From NCBI GenBank assembly GCA_943736015.1, contig OX031063.1, positions 21,311,501 to 21,375,500 of the forward strand: a stretch of DNA of 64,000 nucleotides. The letters run 5' to 3'. The stretch comes from Tridacna crocea. Its lineage: Eukaryota; Mollusca; Bivalvia; Cardiida; Cardiidae. Of this stretch, positions 36,801 through 51,800 are shown one piece after another. The translations under genes were made by a program, and so were the position numbers. The notes under the pieces were generated by a model that was not told where the DNA came from, searched no databases, and saw only the letters and a program-made list of their open reading frames with translations. How positions within the stretch are numbered: position 1 is the stretch's first letter; every line of letters starts with the position of its first letter.

Positions 36801-39800
36801 GAAATCAATATCACTCCCTCCATCTGGAGCTCTGAACCCTATTTTCTCTACTTTCTACCCATTTGCCTCATTATACACCCCACAAACTTTGCTCCGTGGT
36901 AAAGAGATAAAGAGATTGTTTGCTCAGTAGAGGTGGTCACTAAGCCAGGTTTTACTGTTTATTAAATAGGTAGCGCTGCTGATGTATGTGAAGTGGAAGC
37001 CAATGATGAGCTTTTATCCATTAACGGCCGGGATGTGTCCTCTTTAACCTTGGCCCAAGTGCAGGGGATAGTCGACCACAGTGTGAAGAGAGGACAGATT
37101 GAACTCAAAATTAAAAGATATATGGAAGAAGGTAGATAATTACTTTCCGTAACTCTTTACTCCATAGATTCTCATTTCTACACACTGCTTGTTGGAGCCT
37201 TTGGAAAACGTTGTGGCAAAAGGTGAAATTGCTCGTCACGAGCAATTTCGCCTTTTGCCATAATGTTTTCTATGCTATCAAAAGGTGTCATATACACATA
37301 AGGAACTGCTTCATCCTTGCTGTTATTTAGGGTCAATTAGAGATACCATAGAAATGCCTTATGGAGTAAAGGGTTAACTCTTTACGAAACTCCAAAATTT
37401 AAGCTTTGTCGAAATTCAAAGCATTTGCAGATGATAAATTAGATACAATGTATAGTGGGATTTGACTGTAAAGGATAGAAAACAAAAGTTAGAAATGCCA
37501 AAAATGCTGGTTACTTTCCCCACTTTGTTTTCCAAGTTTTATCTCGGGATTTTTTGGGGTGAAGGGTTAAGTCATTACCATTTATTATGCGTGGTTTTAG
37601 GGGTTGGGTTTAGAAAATAACATGGAAAGAAGAGTAGCTCTTTGTTAAAAGTCATTGCTTCTTTTCTCACATTGTTTTACAAACTGTTCTTCCACTAGTA
37701 GAATAAGGGGTCCGATATGGTTTAGGTGTATGATTTCAATTTAGAAAGGTGTATTAAAATTTGTTTGGTATAGGGTTAAAATTTGGCTTTCTGGGTTGAA
37801 ACAATAATTCGGATTATTTGGGATCTCTATTCCACGGAAGCCACTTAACATATTTCATCTTTGCAGCACTGTAAGGGTTATTAATTACCTTAACCCATTA
37901 CCACACAATCCAAGTTTTAATGACCCCTATGGGGAGAGCTTTTGAAAACATTGTGGGAAAAGGACAAAAATTCTGGTAGCCATTTTATCCTTTTCCCACA
38001 ATGTTTTCTACCCATCCTGTAACAAATTTCAATATTTGAGTCACATTTGTTTTTCTGTATGCAAATTCATTCAATTTGAGCAAGGCTGTAGTGTTCTCAG
38101 CTGGTTAACCCTTTACCACACAATAACAACTTTTAACGACCCTGATGAAGAAGCCTTTTGAAAACATTTTGGAAAAAGGAGAAAATGCTGGTAATCAATG
38201 TTTTCTTCCCAATTAAAGGAAAATTGTCATCTGAAAATTGTTTCAGTTTGGATAGGTCCAAAATTTTGGCATGTGGTAAGGGGTTTAGAGTTAACAATCT
38301 ATCTAAGAACATCTTTTGTCATAACTATCTGTGACTGATAAGCAAAGTGGCTGATATCATAGACACAAGTGCTTTCTTCTCATTTCTTAGATGATAACAA
38401 AGTTTTTTTGCTTTCTTTTTTGTTCTTTTAATAAGAAATTAATGAAGGTGGTGCCTGTCATGATTCTGACCTTCATGAATCCTTTAACCCTTTACCAGAC
38501 AAAAACAATTTAACCTTGTCTAAATTGAAAGCATTAATTTTGTAGACAACAATTTCAAGGTGGCTCATATGGTGTAATTTTCCTTTATAGGGTCAAAAAC
38601 ATTGTGGAAAAAGGAGAAAATGCTGGTTACCAGCATTTTCTCCTTTTCCCACAAGATTTTTCAAAGGATTCCCTCTTCTAGGGGCGTTAAAAGTCATCAT
38701 TGTGCAGTAAGGTGTTAAACCATATACTTCACAATCTGGAGTTTTAACAACCCTGAACAAATTTTTTGAAGACATCGTGGGAAAAGTGGATAATGTTGGT
38801 AACCAGCATTTTCTCCTTTTCCCTCAATATTTTCTAAACTTCTTTTCTTCTGTGGGTTTGATAAAATACTGGTAAACACTGTGGCAAAGGGGTAACAATT
38901 ACTGCCTGCAGATGATTGTTTTAATCTTGCATAGGGCATTTTAACCCATTACCACACAATCCCTACTTTTGACGCCCCTGAGAAAGAAGCCTTTAGAAAA
39001 CATTGTGGGAAAAAAAGAAAATGCTGGTATCCAGCATTTTCTCCTTTTCCCACAAAGTTTTCTACTCTGCTGGAAACAAATTTCAATTTTTGAGTTACAT
39101 TTATTTTGTCGTCTGCAAGTGCTTTCAATTTGGACCAGTCTAAAATTTTATTGTTTGGTAAAGGGTTAACAAAATATTGTGGTCAAAGGAGATACTGCTC
39201 ATATGAATTCCCTCCCACCACTGACTATTATTTCAAAGATGGTTATGTGGGAAAGCAGCCGTGGCTTGGAAAGAATATTGTGAGGAGTGCTGGTAAAAGA
39301 GACTCCAGGAAAGCATAGATAGGTGCACTGGCCTACATGGTATAATTGAAACAAATTTGAAAATGGTATTTATTTAAATGACAATATTTTAGGCTTGTCC
39401 AAATTGGGAGCATTTGCAGACAACAAAATAAAAGTGACTTAACATTTGAAATTTGTGTTGTGAAGAGTATAAAACATTGTGAGAGAAGGAGAAAATGCTG
39501 GTTGCCAGCATTTTCTCCTTTTCCCACAATGTTTTCTAAAGGCTTCTTTCTCAGGTTTGTCAAAAGTAGGGATTGTGTGGTAAAGAGTTAAATACAATAC
39601 AATCAATCAGCAGTTTGTAAGGTTTTTGTTCTTGACATTGACCCCCATGATCCCCACCCTTGGTGTAAAGCTAACCAACTGAGCTACTGGGCTCAGCTGT
39701 CAGGTTAATTCTAGTGTTTAACCCATTACCACACAATCCCTACCTTTGACGCCCCTGAGAAAGAAGCCTTTTGAAAACACTGTGGGAAAAGGAGAAAATG

Positions 39801-42800
39801 CTGGTAACCAGCATTTTCTCCTTTTCCCACAGTGTTTTCTACCCTTCCCAGAACAAATTTCAAATTTTCAGTCACCTTTATTTTCTCGTCTGCATATGCT
39901 TTCAATTTGGACCAGTTTAAAATTTTCTCGTGTGGTAAAGAGTTAACTCATTATCACACAATCCGGACTTTTAACGACCCTGAGATAGAAGCCTTTTGAA
40001 AACATTGTGGGAAAGAAGAAAATGCTGGTAACCAGCATTTTTTTCCTTTTCCCACTATGTTTACTACCCTGCTGGAAAAAGTGTCAGTTTTTGAATTACA
40101 TATAATTTGTCATCTGAAAGTGCTTTCAATTTGGACCAGTTTACAATGTTGTTGTTTGGTAAAGAGTTAACTAAGTTTGCAAAACTTAAACATTCTGTCA
40201 TAACTGAGGATGTATTTATACTTCAAACTCAGTCATGTTATTAACTGTCAACAGGAAAACCCATACAACAATGACAGGTAACCGTTAAAACTGTTGACAC
40301 AGTTATGTCCCTGTATTGGCCCAAAATTTTCACTGAAAATCAATCTGCTCTTTATAACCACTGCTGCTGAGCGTTGGATCCCAAATGGGACGCTGTGGTT
40401 GTGGCAGAATTTTTTTCAACAAATATTATAGGACTTGTTTACAATGAGAATCATGGTTGTATACATTAATCTTTTCACTCAATACAAACATGATCAGAGA
40501 TAAATTCCATGCTTTCACCGTTGCTTGACTGATGTCTTACAAACCCATGAATAGTAACCTAGTGTTAGGTGATAGTGTATGGGTATAGATAGCTCTTTGC
40601 AGGGGTATTTTTTAGGCCTAATCCTGAACCATGCAATCCTAACTGTTAAAGGCCTTATAATAAAAACTTTTGAAAACATTGTGGGAAAAGAAGAAAAGGA
40701 TGGTAACCAGCATTTTCTCCTTTTTCCACAATGTTTTCTACTCTTTCAAAGATTAATTCTGTCATGGGTAGCTTTGGGGTTAGCCCTTTACAGACTTTAA
40801 ACAACCAAATAATTTGGTTTAAATTTAACACTGGAAAAATGTATTTCAAGCATTATGCCAGTCTAAGGTTCTGGCATTTCCCCTTCCAAGAACAGAGTCT
40901 CAGAATAACAGTAAAGCAGTAAGGATTGTCCAGTACAAAAAATCCTGTTTTTTACTAGCCTGGTTATAATTTTACTGACAGTTGGGTATGAACCAGAAAA
41001 AAGGGCGTGGGATGTAGATAGTGGGTGAAAGGTGTACATAGGAATAATTGTTAAGTCCAGGTGGATCATGTTGAATACAGGATTAATGTGAGGAAGTGCT
41101 TGATTGATTCTGGCTAAGCTGCTAAGGTATTTGGAATTTTGTTCCGTCTTGTTTGACATGACAGTTAAAGATCTAAATGGTTTCAATATATTAATTTTAA
41201 ACGTCAGTGTGATTTTAATAATGTTTATCTTTTGATTTGAAAAAGTAATAAAATGGGGTGAAACTTTGGTGTAAAAATGTATGGTTAAATTTTTGTAACA
41301 TATATTTCACCAGTGTTTTGCATTAATTCTATAATTACCAGTTCTAAATTAAAGAATTTCAGAAGTTCCTAGCATTTTCAGACAAAAAATTAGTTGTTTC
41401 TGAGATAGTTATATATTTCTTTTAAAGGGTAGAAAACATTACCATGTAAAAAGATAAAAAGCTGGTAACCAACATTTTTCCCTGATTTCTCAACTGTGCT
41501 GGTGACAAGCATTTTGTCCATTTTTTCGAAGTTTCCACATCAGGGTTGTAAAAACAATGAATCCTATGGAATATGTATAAAACATTCTCAGACACTATTT
41601 CACAGATTAGACCTGAAAACATCCACCTAACCAAAAGAATGCTTTTATGAACAAAATAATATAATTGGTAGGTTAGATGAATGCATGTGGGATGGGGAGA
41701 AATTGGGCAAAATCAATTCCTAATAAACCAAGCATTAGTTTTTCCATGTATTTTCCTTTCTTTTAGGCCATGGTCATTCAGTCGCTATTAAAGAGACTTT
41801 ATTAGTTGAGAATTATGTATTTGATGTAGGTCCAAGATCATTCAGCACCTTCTGGACAATCTGATCTTGATCTATGCTGTACACAACAGCTATTAAATGT
41901 GATCCATAAAAAGTTAAAAATAGTGGATGTATGTCACATAGACATTGCAATCCTCCTTCAAGCCAATGTAATGACTCTTTGGTTCATTGATTTTATAATC
42001 CCACATTCCAAAGAATGATAATGATTGATAGAGTGGGTATTAGAACTGACCTTTTGATGGGAGAGAGACTTGGCCATGTATTCCCTCCCCCCCCATTTCT
42101 TTACAAAGGTGTGACTGATATCTAGATTCAGTGTGGTAATAAAACAGATTCCTGAGCTGCTGATACAACTTTGTTCATGAAAAACATTATTTACAGACTG
42201 TCTTGATGCCAGGATCATGTGGCTTTCAGAATGTCAAAATTTCTTTGCAGTCTGATCTTGTAATTTGCCCTGTATCATATATTTCAAGTGACTATGACAA
42301 AAACAGCCCCATCATGAAGTATGGGTATTTGAGTCTGTTATACTGATTTTTAGCTTGGCTGTTTTCTTAGAAGGCATCAATTAAGGTATTGCAGTAGCCC
42401 TGGTATTATTGTCTTCTGCATAGTTGTCTGTGTTATTTGTGTTGCGCAAAAACTTTGACATCTTATAATGTCTTGATGATAACTGAAAACAATTACTTCA
42501 AATTTGGACTGGGAAACTCATACAACAAGGGCAAGTAACCATCAAAACACTTTTGACAGTTATGCCCCTGTTTTGACCTAAAATTTTCACTGAAAATCAA
42601 TCTATTACTAAAAGAAACTGGAGCCAAGCACTGGCACCTTTGTCCTGTGATGCTCCTTTCTCCTTTCATCTCCATACAAAGTATTATCTGAAAGGTTGAG
42701 AGAAGGTAATAAAAAGAAACTTGATTGGTAAAAGTGAAAGGTGTGAATGCATATTAGATTACATTCTTGAAGATTTTAGTATCTATGTAAATCAAAACAG

Positions 42801-45800
42801 GGCAGTTTAATCCTATTGATTTATTTTATAACATCCTGATTCATGTATAGATCTGTTAAAAAACCAGGGTATGTAAACTCATTTCAAAGCTTATCTGAAA
42901 ATAAGAAATCACTGAGAAAAAGACTTAACTCTTTACCAAACGACAACACTTTAGGTTGGTCCACATTGAAAGCATTTGCAGACGACAAAATAGATGTGAC
43001 TAAAGAATCTAAATTTGCTTTAGGAAGGGAAAAAAACATTTTGGGGAAAAGGAGAAAATGCTGGTTACCAGCATTTTCTCTGTTTCTCACAATGTTTTCA
43101 AAAGGCTTCTTTCTCAGGGGCGTCAAAAGTAGGGATTTATGTAGTAGAGTAATGGGTTAAATCTTTACCAAACAACAACACTTTAGGTTGGTGCAAATTG
43201 AAAGCATTAATTTGCAGACGGACGACAAAATAAATGTGACTAAAGAATTAAGTATTGGTTACAAGCATTTTCTCCTTTTTCCACAATGTTTTTAAAATGC
43301 TTCTTTCACACAGTTGTTAATAGTTGGGATTGTGTGGTAAAGGATTAACCCTTTAGCACACAGTCTGGACATTAAATGACACTGAGAAAGAAAGCTTTGT
43401 AAACATTGTTGGAAAAGGAGAAAATGCTGGCAACCAGCCTTATCTCCTTTTTCCATGTTTGGTAGAGTGTTTTCGAAGGGGAAATATCATTATGCTGGAA
43501 TATTTCAAAAGGTTAAAGATCCTATAGCCTCCAAAATTAAATAATTGTGATTTCTCATTGGCCCACATTTGTGGCGCGAGTAGTGGGGTAGCTCCCAGGA
43601 AGCTGTATCTAGAGATTAGTGTAAGCTGTGAGAATTTTTGTCCCAATCGATGAAAAATGAATGTGTTTACACTATAATTACTAATAGTCTTTCGGATGAG
43701 ACATTGAACCAAGGTCCAGGACGACGTTGCGATGCACCAAGCATGTTAACTCTTTACCAAGCGATGAAATTTCTGGCTGATCCAAATAGAAAGCACTTGC
43801 AGACGACAAAATAAATGTACCTCAAAAACTGAAATTTGTTTAAAACAGGGTAGAAAGCATATTGGGAAAAGGAGAAATTGCTGGTTTTCTCCTTTTCCCA
43901 CAATGTTTTCAAAAGGCTTCTATCTCGGGGTTGTAAAAACCAGGGATTGTTGGGGAAAGGGTTAAAGAACCAGGCAGAACTTAGAATGTGTTTTGGCCTG
44001 TATGTCACACTAGTATCCATAACAAAAATAAGATTTCAGATGGTGTTCCCCTGTAATGGGCAACTGGTGGCGACAATTAATAAACACAAATTTAGTCAGT
44101 CAGTCAAACCAACTTTTGCCAGAGCTTGGCTCATATATTTTTCAATATTTCAGGATCCTATGATTCTGTTGAAGAAGAAGAGACAGCCAATCAAAACAAG
44201 ATGGACACCCAATCTTCTGATGCCAGCAGTTTGTCCACTGATTTTACCTCAGAGGAAACCTACAAACCACCCCCAAGGGTATAAACTCTTTTTGTAACCT
44301 AGTAAATAATCCCTAGTTTTAGCTGCCTGAAAAAGAAAGCTTGTGAAAACATTGTGGGAAAAGAAGAAAAATGCTGATAACCAGCATTTTCTTCTTTTTG
44401 CGCAATGTATCCTACCCTGTCACAGGCAAATTTCATGATTTTACCCTCACCTCTGCTTTCTCTTTTCAAGGATTAATGATTTTTTTTCTAAGAGTGAATT
44501 CCTCTCTCATTTTCGAACATTGGTTTTTCGTGGTATTTGTGGAAAATGTGACTAGAATTGTCAAATTTATGTTTTAAAGAATAGAAAACAGTAAGGGGAA
44601 AGGAGAAAATGCTGGCTACCAGCACTTCTTTTCCATAGTGTTTTCACAACCCTTCTTGCTCAGTGTGTTGTAACTCTTTCTCAACAAAATTTTAGGCATG
44701 TCCAACTTGAAAGCAGTAGCAGACCACAATTCAGATGTGATCCAAATGATTGTACATGTATTTCTTATTGAAAGGCCAGAAATCATTGTGTTAACCCTTT
44801 ACTCCATACTCATTTCTACGCATTGCTTGTAGGAGCCTTTGGAAAACATTGTGGGAAAAGGTGAAATTGCTCGTGACGAGCAATTTCACCTTTCGCCACA
44901 ATGTTTTCTATGCTATCAAAAGGTGTCGTATTCACATAAGAAATGGTTTCATCCTTGCTGTTATTAAGGGTCAATTAGAGATACCATAAAAATGCCTTAT
45001 GGGGTAAAGAGGTATAATGAGAAAATTCTGGTTAAAAGTATTTCCTAGTTTTCCCAAAATACTTTCCAAAGCACTCTTCAGGATCTTTAAAACCTGGGAA
45101 TGTATAGTAAAGGGTAAAACTTTGAACTGTTTGGTAAAGGGTTTACTTACTCACTTTCAAAATAATTATGTGTATGATTAATATCAGTTAATAAGATATT
45201 ACATGAATAAATATCTGAAGGTAAAAGAAACCATTGTCAGGGATCAAGATGTATGCTTGACCTGAAAAAAATCTAAGGTTCTGGCATTCCCATAAAAAGG
45301 GAAATTGCTATAATGATTCAAACTAAAGTACCATTACTTACGATTGTTCTGGGTCCATATTCACCAAACATTCTTAATTAAGAACATTCTTATATAAGTC
45401 TTATTATTCAGAATTTTTTCAGCATGAAAGTAACAGAGCTTCTGATTGGCTAAACCATTTTGTTTAGCCAATGAGAAGTTCTGTTACTTTCACAGTCAGG
45501 AAATCTTGAAGAATAAGACCAAGGACGTTCTTAAGAACGGTTAGGGAATACAGACCCTGTACTCAGTATTGTTTTAACAAATTTTAATGCACAAAGAGCA
45601 GAATGATATGGAAAATAATAGGTACCATGGAAAAATGGCTTGTTGTTGGTATAAATGTAATTCAGTTGGTGTCGAGTCAAAAAACTATTCCCTGTTTTGA
45701 ATTTTTATTTTGAGTGAAATTAAATTTTTGGATGAAAAAAGTTCATAAAAAGTTTGACAATTTAACTGTCATGAATCATAGAGACAGTGTGTCATTGTGT

Positions 45801-48800
45801 CTCATGATCTCGTTAATATGCTAATTAGCTCTGAATGATGAATTCACCCTTTTCCAAATAATTATGTGTTATAAACCAAAGGAAGAAAACTTTTTGAAAA
45901 CATATTGGAAGCTGGTTACCAGCATCTTCTCCTTCACCATTAAAGTTTGCCATTTCTTAAAAGACATCCCAATACTTGAAGCACATTTAGTTTACCGTCT
46001 GAAAGTACTTAACATGTAAGATTGTGTTGTTTGGTAAAGATTTAACAGTGAATAATGAATTGATTTCAAAAAATGTTAGATTTTATACAGGTGCTTGTGT
46101 AGATTTTGTAAATGGAACACTAACAAAATTGCTTTTTAAGGTCCAGGAAATTTTACTTGTCTTGATTATGTCTTTTGTGAGATGTTTATCTGTACATAGC
46201 AGGAATTCACATGAATCACATTACTGAGCAGCTTTTGACTCTTGGGTTCAAGCATATTTGAAGACTTCGACATTTAAAATTTTGGACAGAGGGATAATCT
46301 ATTTAGCACGTATAACATAAGTGTTTTATCATTTATGGATAGTTTAGATGCAGATCATACTACAGAAAACATTAAGTAAGATCATAAATTGTCATGGCCC
46401 ATTGTTTTACATGATAAATATTACATAAAAAGCTATAACTTTTACTTTACAACAAAATTTTCTATATCCTAAGCATTTGAAGACGACAAATTGTGTGTTG
46501 CTCAGAAGGAGGGTGTATTTTGTCTTTGAGAGTTCAGAAAACATTGCAAGATAAGTAGAAAATGCTGGAAACCTGTTCTCGCAATAGCCATGGGATTGTG
46601 TGTTATAGGGTCAAGAGTTGTATCTGTAAATATCCACTGTCAGTTACTTAAAGCTCTAAGGGTGAAACTTTAGACGTGATCCATCATCATTCATTCATAA
46701 ACAAAAGTGTTTCGTAATACAGTTTATGCAGAATGGTTTTAGGAATATGATGTTGTGGAGATGTGGTACATGATAATTATGTTGCCCTTCAAATATTTAA
46801 TAAAGTTCTGGTGCCTTTGAAAACAGTGTAAATCGAGATCAGACTGACTGAAATTTGCAGTCTGAACTCTGATCTATGTTGATTAATATCTTGTGAAATA
46901 TAATAATATGATCGTAAACTGACATGAAATTGCTGCATTTCTAATGTGGATGTATTAAGGCACAAATTTGCTCTGCATACAGGAAACAGTAAGAAGATAC
47001 ATGTACATGATATATTTTACATGGACATTTTCCTAGTCATCTGCTTCATGGGTACAGGAGTTAACTCTTTAGCACACAAACCCGAGTTTCAACGATCCTG
47101 AAGAAGCCTTTTGAAAACATCGTGGGAAAAGGAGAAAATGCTGGTAACCAGCATTTTCTCCTTTTCTCACCATGTTTTCTACCCTTCTTAAAACAGGTTT
47201 CAATTTTTGAGTCACCTTAATTTTGTTGTCTGCAAATGCTTCCAATTTGGACTTGTGTAAAACTGTGTCATTTGCTGAAGAGTTAAAAAGATGTAAGAAT
47301 TGGACGGTTGATAATTTTTCAGAAAACATGATTTGGTTTGTTTGTTCTAGGTGTCACCAAGCCAGGATGACTATCATCCCAGACCCATGTCACCAAGCCA
47401 TGACAACAGCTTTCATCTGAGACCAGTGGATCAGCTGATTGGAGAGCCAGAGAAGGAGGCCAATAATAACATCCACAAGTATAACAACCAGGTAGGCCCA
47501 GCCAGACTTTGTTCTTACACAGTTGTATGTATTGAAATCAATTTAAGCAAAAAGTGCTTGTCCAGGGCCAGGTTTTGTTGAATGAATGAAAGGAATGTTT
47601 CCATTTGATTAAAGATGTTGGTAAAAAAAAACCATTTAAAAAGCTTTTTTATTGCCATAATTACCCCAAAAATATCAGATGCTTTGGCTGTAAAGCATGT
47701 TGCAAGTTAGAAGTTTTCTTTGGTTTTACTTTGATCTGGGGAAAGCAGCCAGTGGATTGGGAAGAATATTGTATCAAGTACTGGTAAAATAAACTCTAAG
47801 AAAGCGCGGGTAAATATACTGGCCATTGCAATCACTGGAATAATATTAATACAATACAATACAATACAATAAATTTATTCAGTAATAAGGCCTCCGGCCT
47901 ATAATACATGCATACATATACAAACGTTTTACAAACTACGTTAATGCCCCACATTTACTAGATCTAACAATTTTTTGACATATATCCCTACATGTTTTAA
48001 TACATTAGAATTATCGCTAGCCAAAAGTAAGTATAAATTTCCAATTGTTGAGCGGCCATTATACCAAGAGAATAAATAATCAGTCCTGATCTCAGCATAT
48101 TTTTCACATATGAAAAATACATGGAATTCATCTAAAATGGCTTTAAACACCTTATAAAAACATAGATCTTTGGTAAGACAAATCAGTGATATGGACAAAC
48201 ATGAATTAGTGAGATGTTGCCATGAAAATTTTTACATAATGTTAACTCCTTACTAAACAACAAAATTTTGGACTTGTCCAAATTGAAAGCATTGAAAGGT
48301 GACTCAAAAATTAAACTTGACTTTAAAAGAGTAGAAAACATTGTGGGGAAATGTGGGACAATGTTTTCAGAAGGCTTCATCCTCTAGGTGGTAAAAACCA
48401 TGGATTGTTTGGTAAAGGGTTAAAAACAGTTCAGAACACAATTTATTTTATTAATTCAATCTGTCCTTGATCTGTATTTCAACTAGTGCTGATGTTTAAT
48501 ATAGCATGCTCCATGTTAACTCTTTACAAAAGCAGAAGGCTAGTCCAAAATGAAAGGGTTGGCAAACAACAAATTAACTGTAGCACAAACAATGGAATTT
48601 GTCTTTAAATAATTAGAAAACATTGTGGGAAAAGGAGAAAATGCTGGTAACCAGCATTTTCTTCTTTTCTCACATTGTTTTCAAAAGCCCTCTATCTCAG
48701 GACAGTTATAACATAGTGTGACGAAATGTTAATGTCTGCAACTTATTCTATGTACATTCTGAAAAAAGGTTTTAATTCCTTGGTTGTTTTAGATGGTGTT

Positions 48801-51800
48801 TTTCTTTGTTTTAGCTTAATGAAGATAAACCACCTAGTCCAGTTATAGTTGAACAAATCAGTCCAGAAGTCAGTTTCAGCAGTCAGAGTGTGCCACAAAC
48901 AGAAGTCCATATAGATGTAATGAAGGATGAAACGGATGGTTCGCGTCCTGAACTTCGTAGAGACATGAGTTATCCTGCTGAAGAGATGATCATTGAAGAG
49001 AGAAAAACTATCTCTTTCCCCAGTAAAACTCCTGAAAAAGGTATAGTAATTTTTTTTTTGACAAACTAGTTGAGTACTACAAATTTGAAATAACAGTGTT
49101 GTGTGCTTGAGTTTTTTTTTCATGTATAAAATTGTCCTCAAAGGAAACTCACTAAATAAAGATACATGGATTCTTTATATAATAGGTTTGTTCCCTTTGG
49201 TTTATAAGGTCAATTCACTACTGTATTTTGTTGAACAATCTTTCATGAATTTATATATGAAACATTTCACACTAGAATGCAATCTTTATAGAATTAGTAC
49301 ACCACTCAGATTAGTGTATCTGATCGTAAACTTCTTATGATTATCAAAATGTGTGAAATTGTAGATGATTAGCATTAACTACTGGTTTGAAGAGACTTCA
49401 TCAAATTACATTTTTAGACTTATTAATTCATTACCATTTATTGAATGAACTGATAACTTGCTATAATGTTGTCCAGAGTGTCAAACAAAAGTCTATGCAT
49501 GAATAGGAGTAATTGCTTAATACAGGCAAAGCTGTCTCCCACAAAATGGTTTCTGAACACTAAAGCCTACTAAAATATGAATACCATTTGAGATGGTTTG
49601 TAGTGAAGATGGTAGAGAGATAATAGGGAGTTTTTTGTGTTTTATAGATCATTCACCGAATGTAATCAGAAGAACCATGACCCCATCTAAACAGTTTGCT
49701 GAGATAAAGAATGTCGAATCACCTGTTCCACCCACTCCACCAAAAGTGGAACCTCCACCACTTGTAAGGTCCTCAGAGAACCTGAACACCAGTACTACCA
49801 GTGATGACAGTAGCAGTAGTAGCGTAGGACCCCCTGCTGCACTGTTACGCTGGCAGAGACCCAAAAGTAATTCAGGGTATAAAAATCCATTCCAAAAATC
49901 AGAAGAGCAAATACAAGCTGCTAAAAGACTGAGTTCTACATTGCCATGGCGACCAGACAACATATTATCATTGGATGACTATAGTAAAGATGACAGCATG
50001 ATAGACAAGGTAACAAAGTCCTTTGAAGAGACTGTATCCGTCAGTAAACCAGTAGAAAGTAAATTTGAGTCATACAAATTTGATGATGAAGGGCGCCAGC
50101 AAGCTTGGAACCAAAAACAAGAACAACAACGAAAGGTGAGTGCAGTACATTGTATAGGAAAGGCTTTTGGCTTTTTTCAAAAAAATTTGCATATGTACTT
50201 GTGCAAAGTGACTTGAGTTACTTCTTGTTTTTCAACTCTTTACCAAACACTGAAAAATACAGACTGGACCAAATTGAAAGCATCTGTCTTTTAAACCCCA
50301 TTTGACTTGTCATCTACAGATGCCTTCAGTTTGGACATGTCTTAGGAAAAAGCATTTTTAAATTGCTGGTGATATGGTGAAATAATGGCCATTGAAGGTT
50401 AGTTGGATGAATTTGGGAAAAGTACTTCGTAGCTCGGACTTAGTACAACTTAAGTTCAAGAGAATCATGAATAATGAGGAGCTTTATTGATATGACTGAA
50501 ATAGAAGATCTTACATGAGTCTTTGTATAGTTCCATTTTTAACAAATGAGTTAACTAAAATTGTATAACGCAAGCCTTGGCAAGTGTCAAATACATTTTA
50601 GTGAATGAGTTTGACAAAAAGGATAAAACATAAACATGAATGTGAGATTCTATTTATCACATAAGACAAATGACAGACAGAAAATATCCTGCATCATCAC
50701 TTTTAGCCTCTGTAACGTTCACAAGTACATACACAACTAGATGGTTCTGTTACATTTACACTGAAAGAACGGTGAAATACTTTATACAGTGGTTAAGTCC
50801 ACCCATTTCCACAACAGTATTGATTTTAAGAGACTTTCGCAGCATTTCTTGGTTTTTATTAAACTTGAAAATCAAAAGCTTTCCACACTTATACATCATA
50901 GCAACAGTGACATCATTTTTCACTGAAATGGTATAACAGCACAAATTACCACACAAACTGTGGTTGGTTTCTCTTGCATCACATACTCGTGACTGAAAAC
51001 TGAGAAGAACCGGGACACAAAAAACGGTGATACACTAGTGTATTATCAAAAATAAGTCATGGGTTTAATACACTGCCGGGTGAGGTTTTATGTGATAAAT
51101 AATGTTCAACTAGACATCATAGATTTTTCATAGATGCAGCCATGTTGTACTATGTTACTGTAACATAATATCTGGTGCAAAATTTTTTCCTTCTTGCAAC
51201 AGACCTTTTTCAAAAATACTATGTCAACAAGACAAATTGTTTACAACAGGACAAAAAAATGAATTCACCTTTTACCAAAATATTTTTATTTATATTCATG
51301 TAACTGTTAAACCTCATTTTATGTAGATAAAGCATTGACAGACAACAAATTGATGTGGCTTGAAGGAAGATTTTTGTCTATTAGAAGCTATAAAACTTTG
51401 TTGACAACAGAAAAAAAATTATGGTTACCAGCATTTTTAGCTCAGCTGTTTTCAGAGAAAAAAACATGAAGGTGTTTTCCTCACCCAGGCTTAAAATATC
51501 ATACGCTGAAAACCAGGATTTTCTTCTTTCCCAACCACATTTTTCTAGCCTATTATAGAGAAAAACCATTATATGATACATATTCAATGTAATTATTATG
51601 CAAATGCTTACAGTTTGGAGAAGTCTAAAATTCTGTCATGTCCTAATGTGTTAATTCATTACCGAACAACAAAATTTTAGGCTTGTCCAAATTGAAAACA
51701 CTTGCAGATGACATACTAAAAGTGACAGAAAGTTTGAAAATTGTTTTGTGAAGGGTAGAAAACATTGCGGTAAAAGAAAATGCTGGTTACCAGCATTTTC

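Noticed and set aside
40863-41186. 107-codon minus-strand open frame
   Set aside because: No recognisable motif, no supporting splice or promoter signals, in an intron of the + strand gene.
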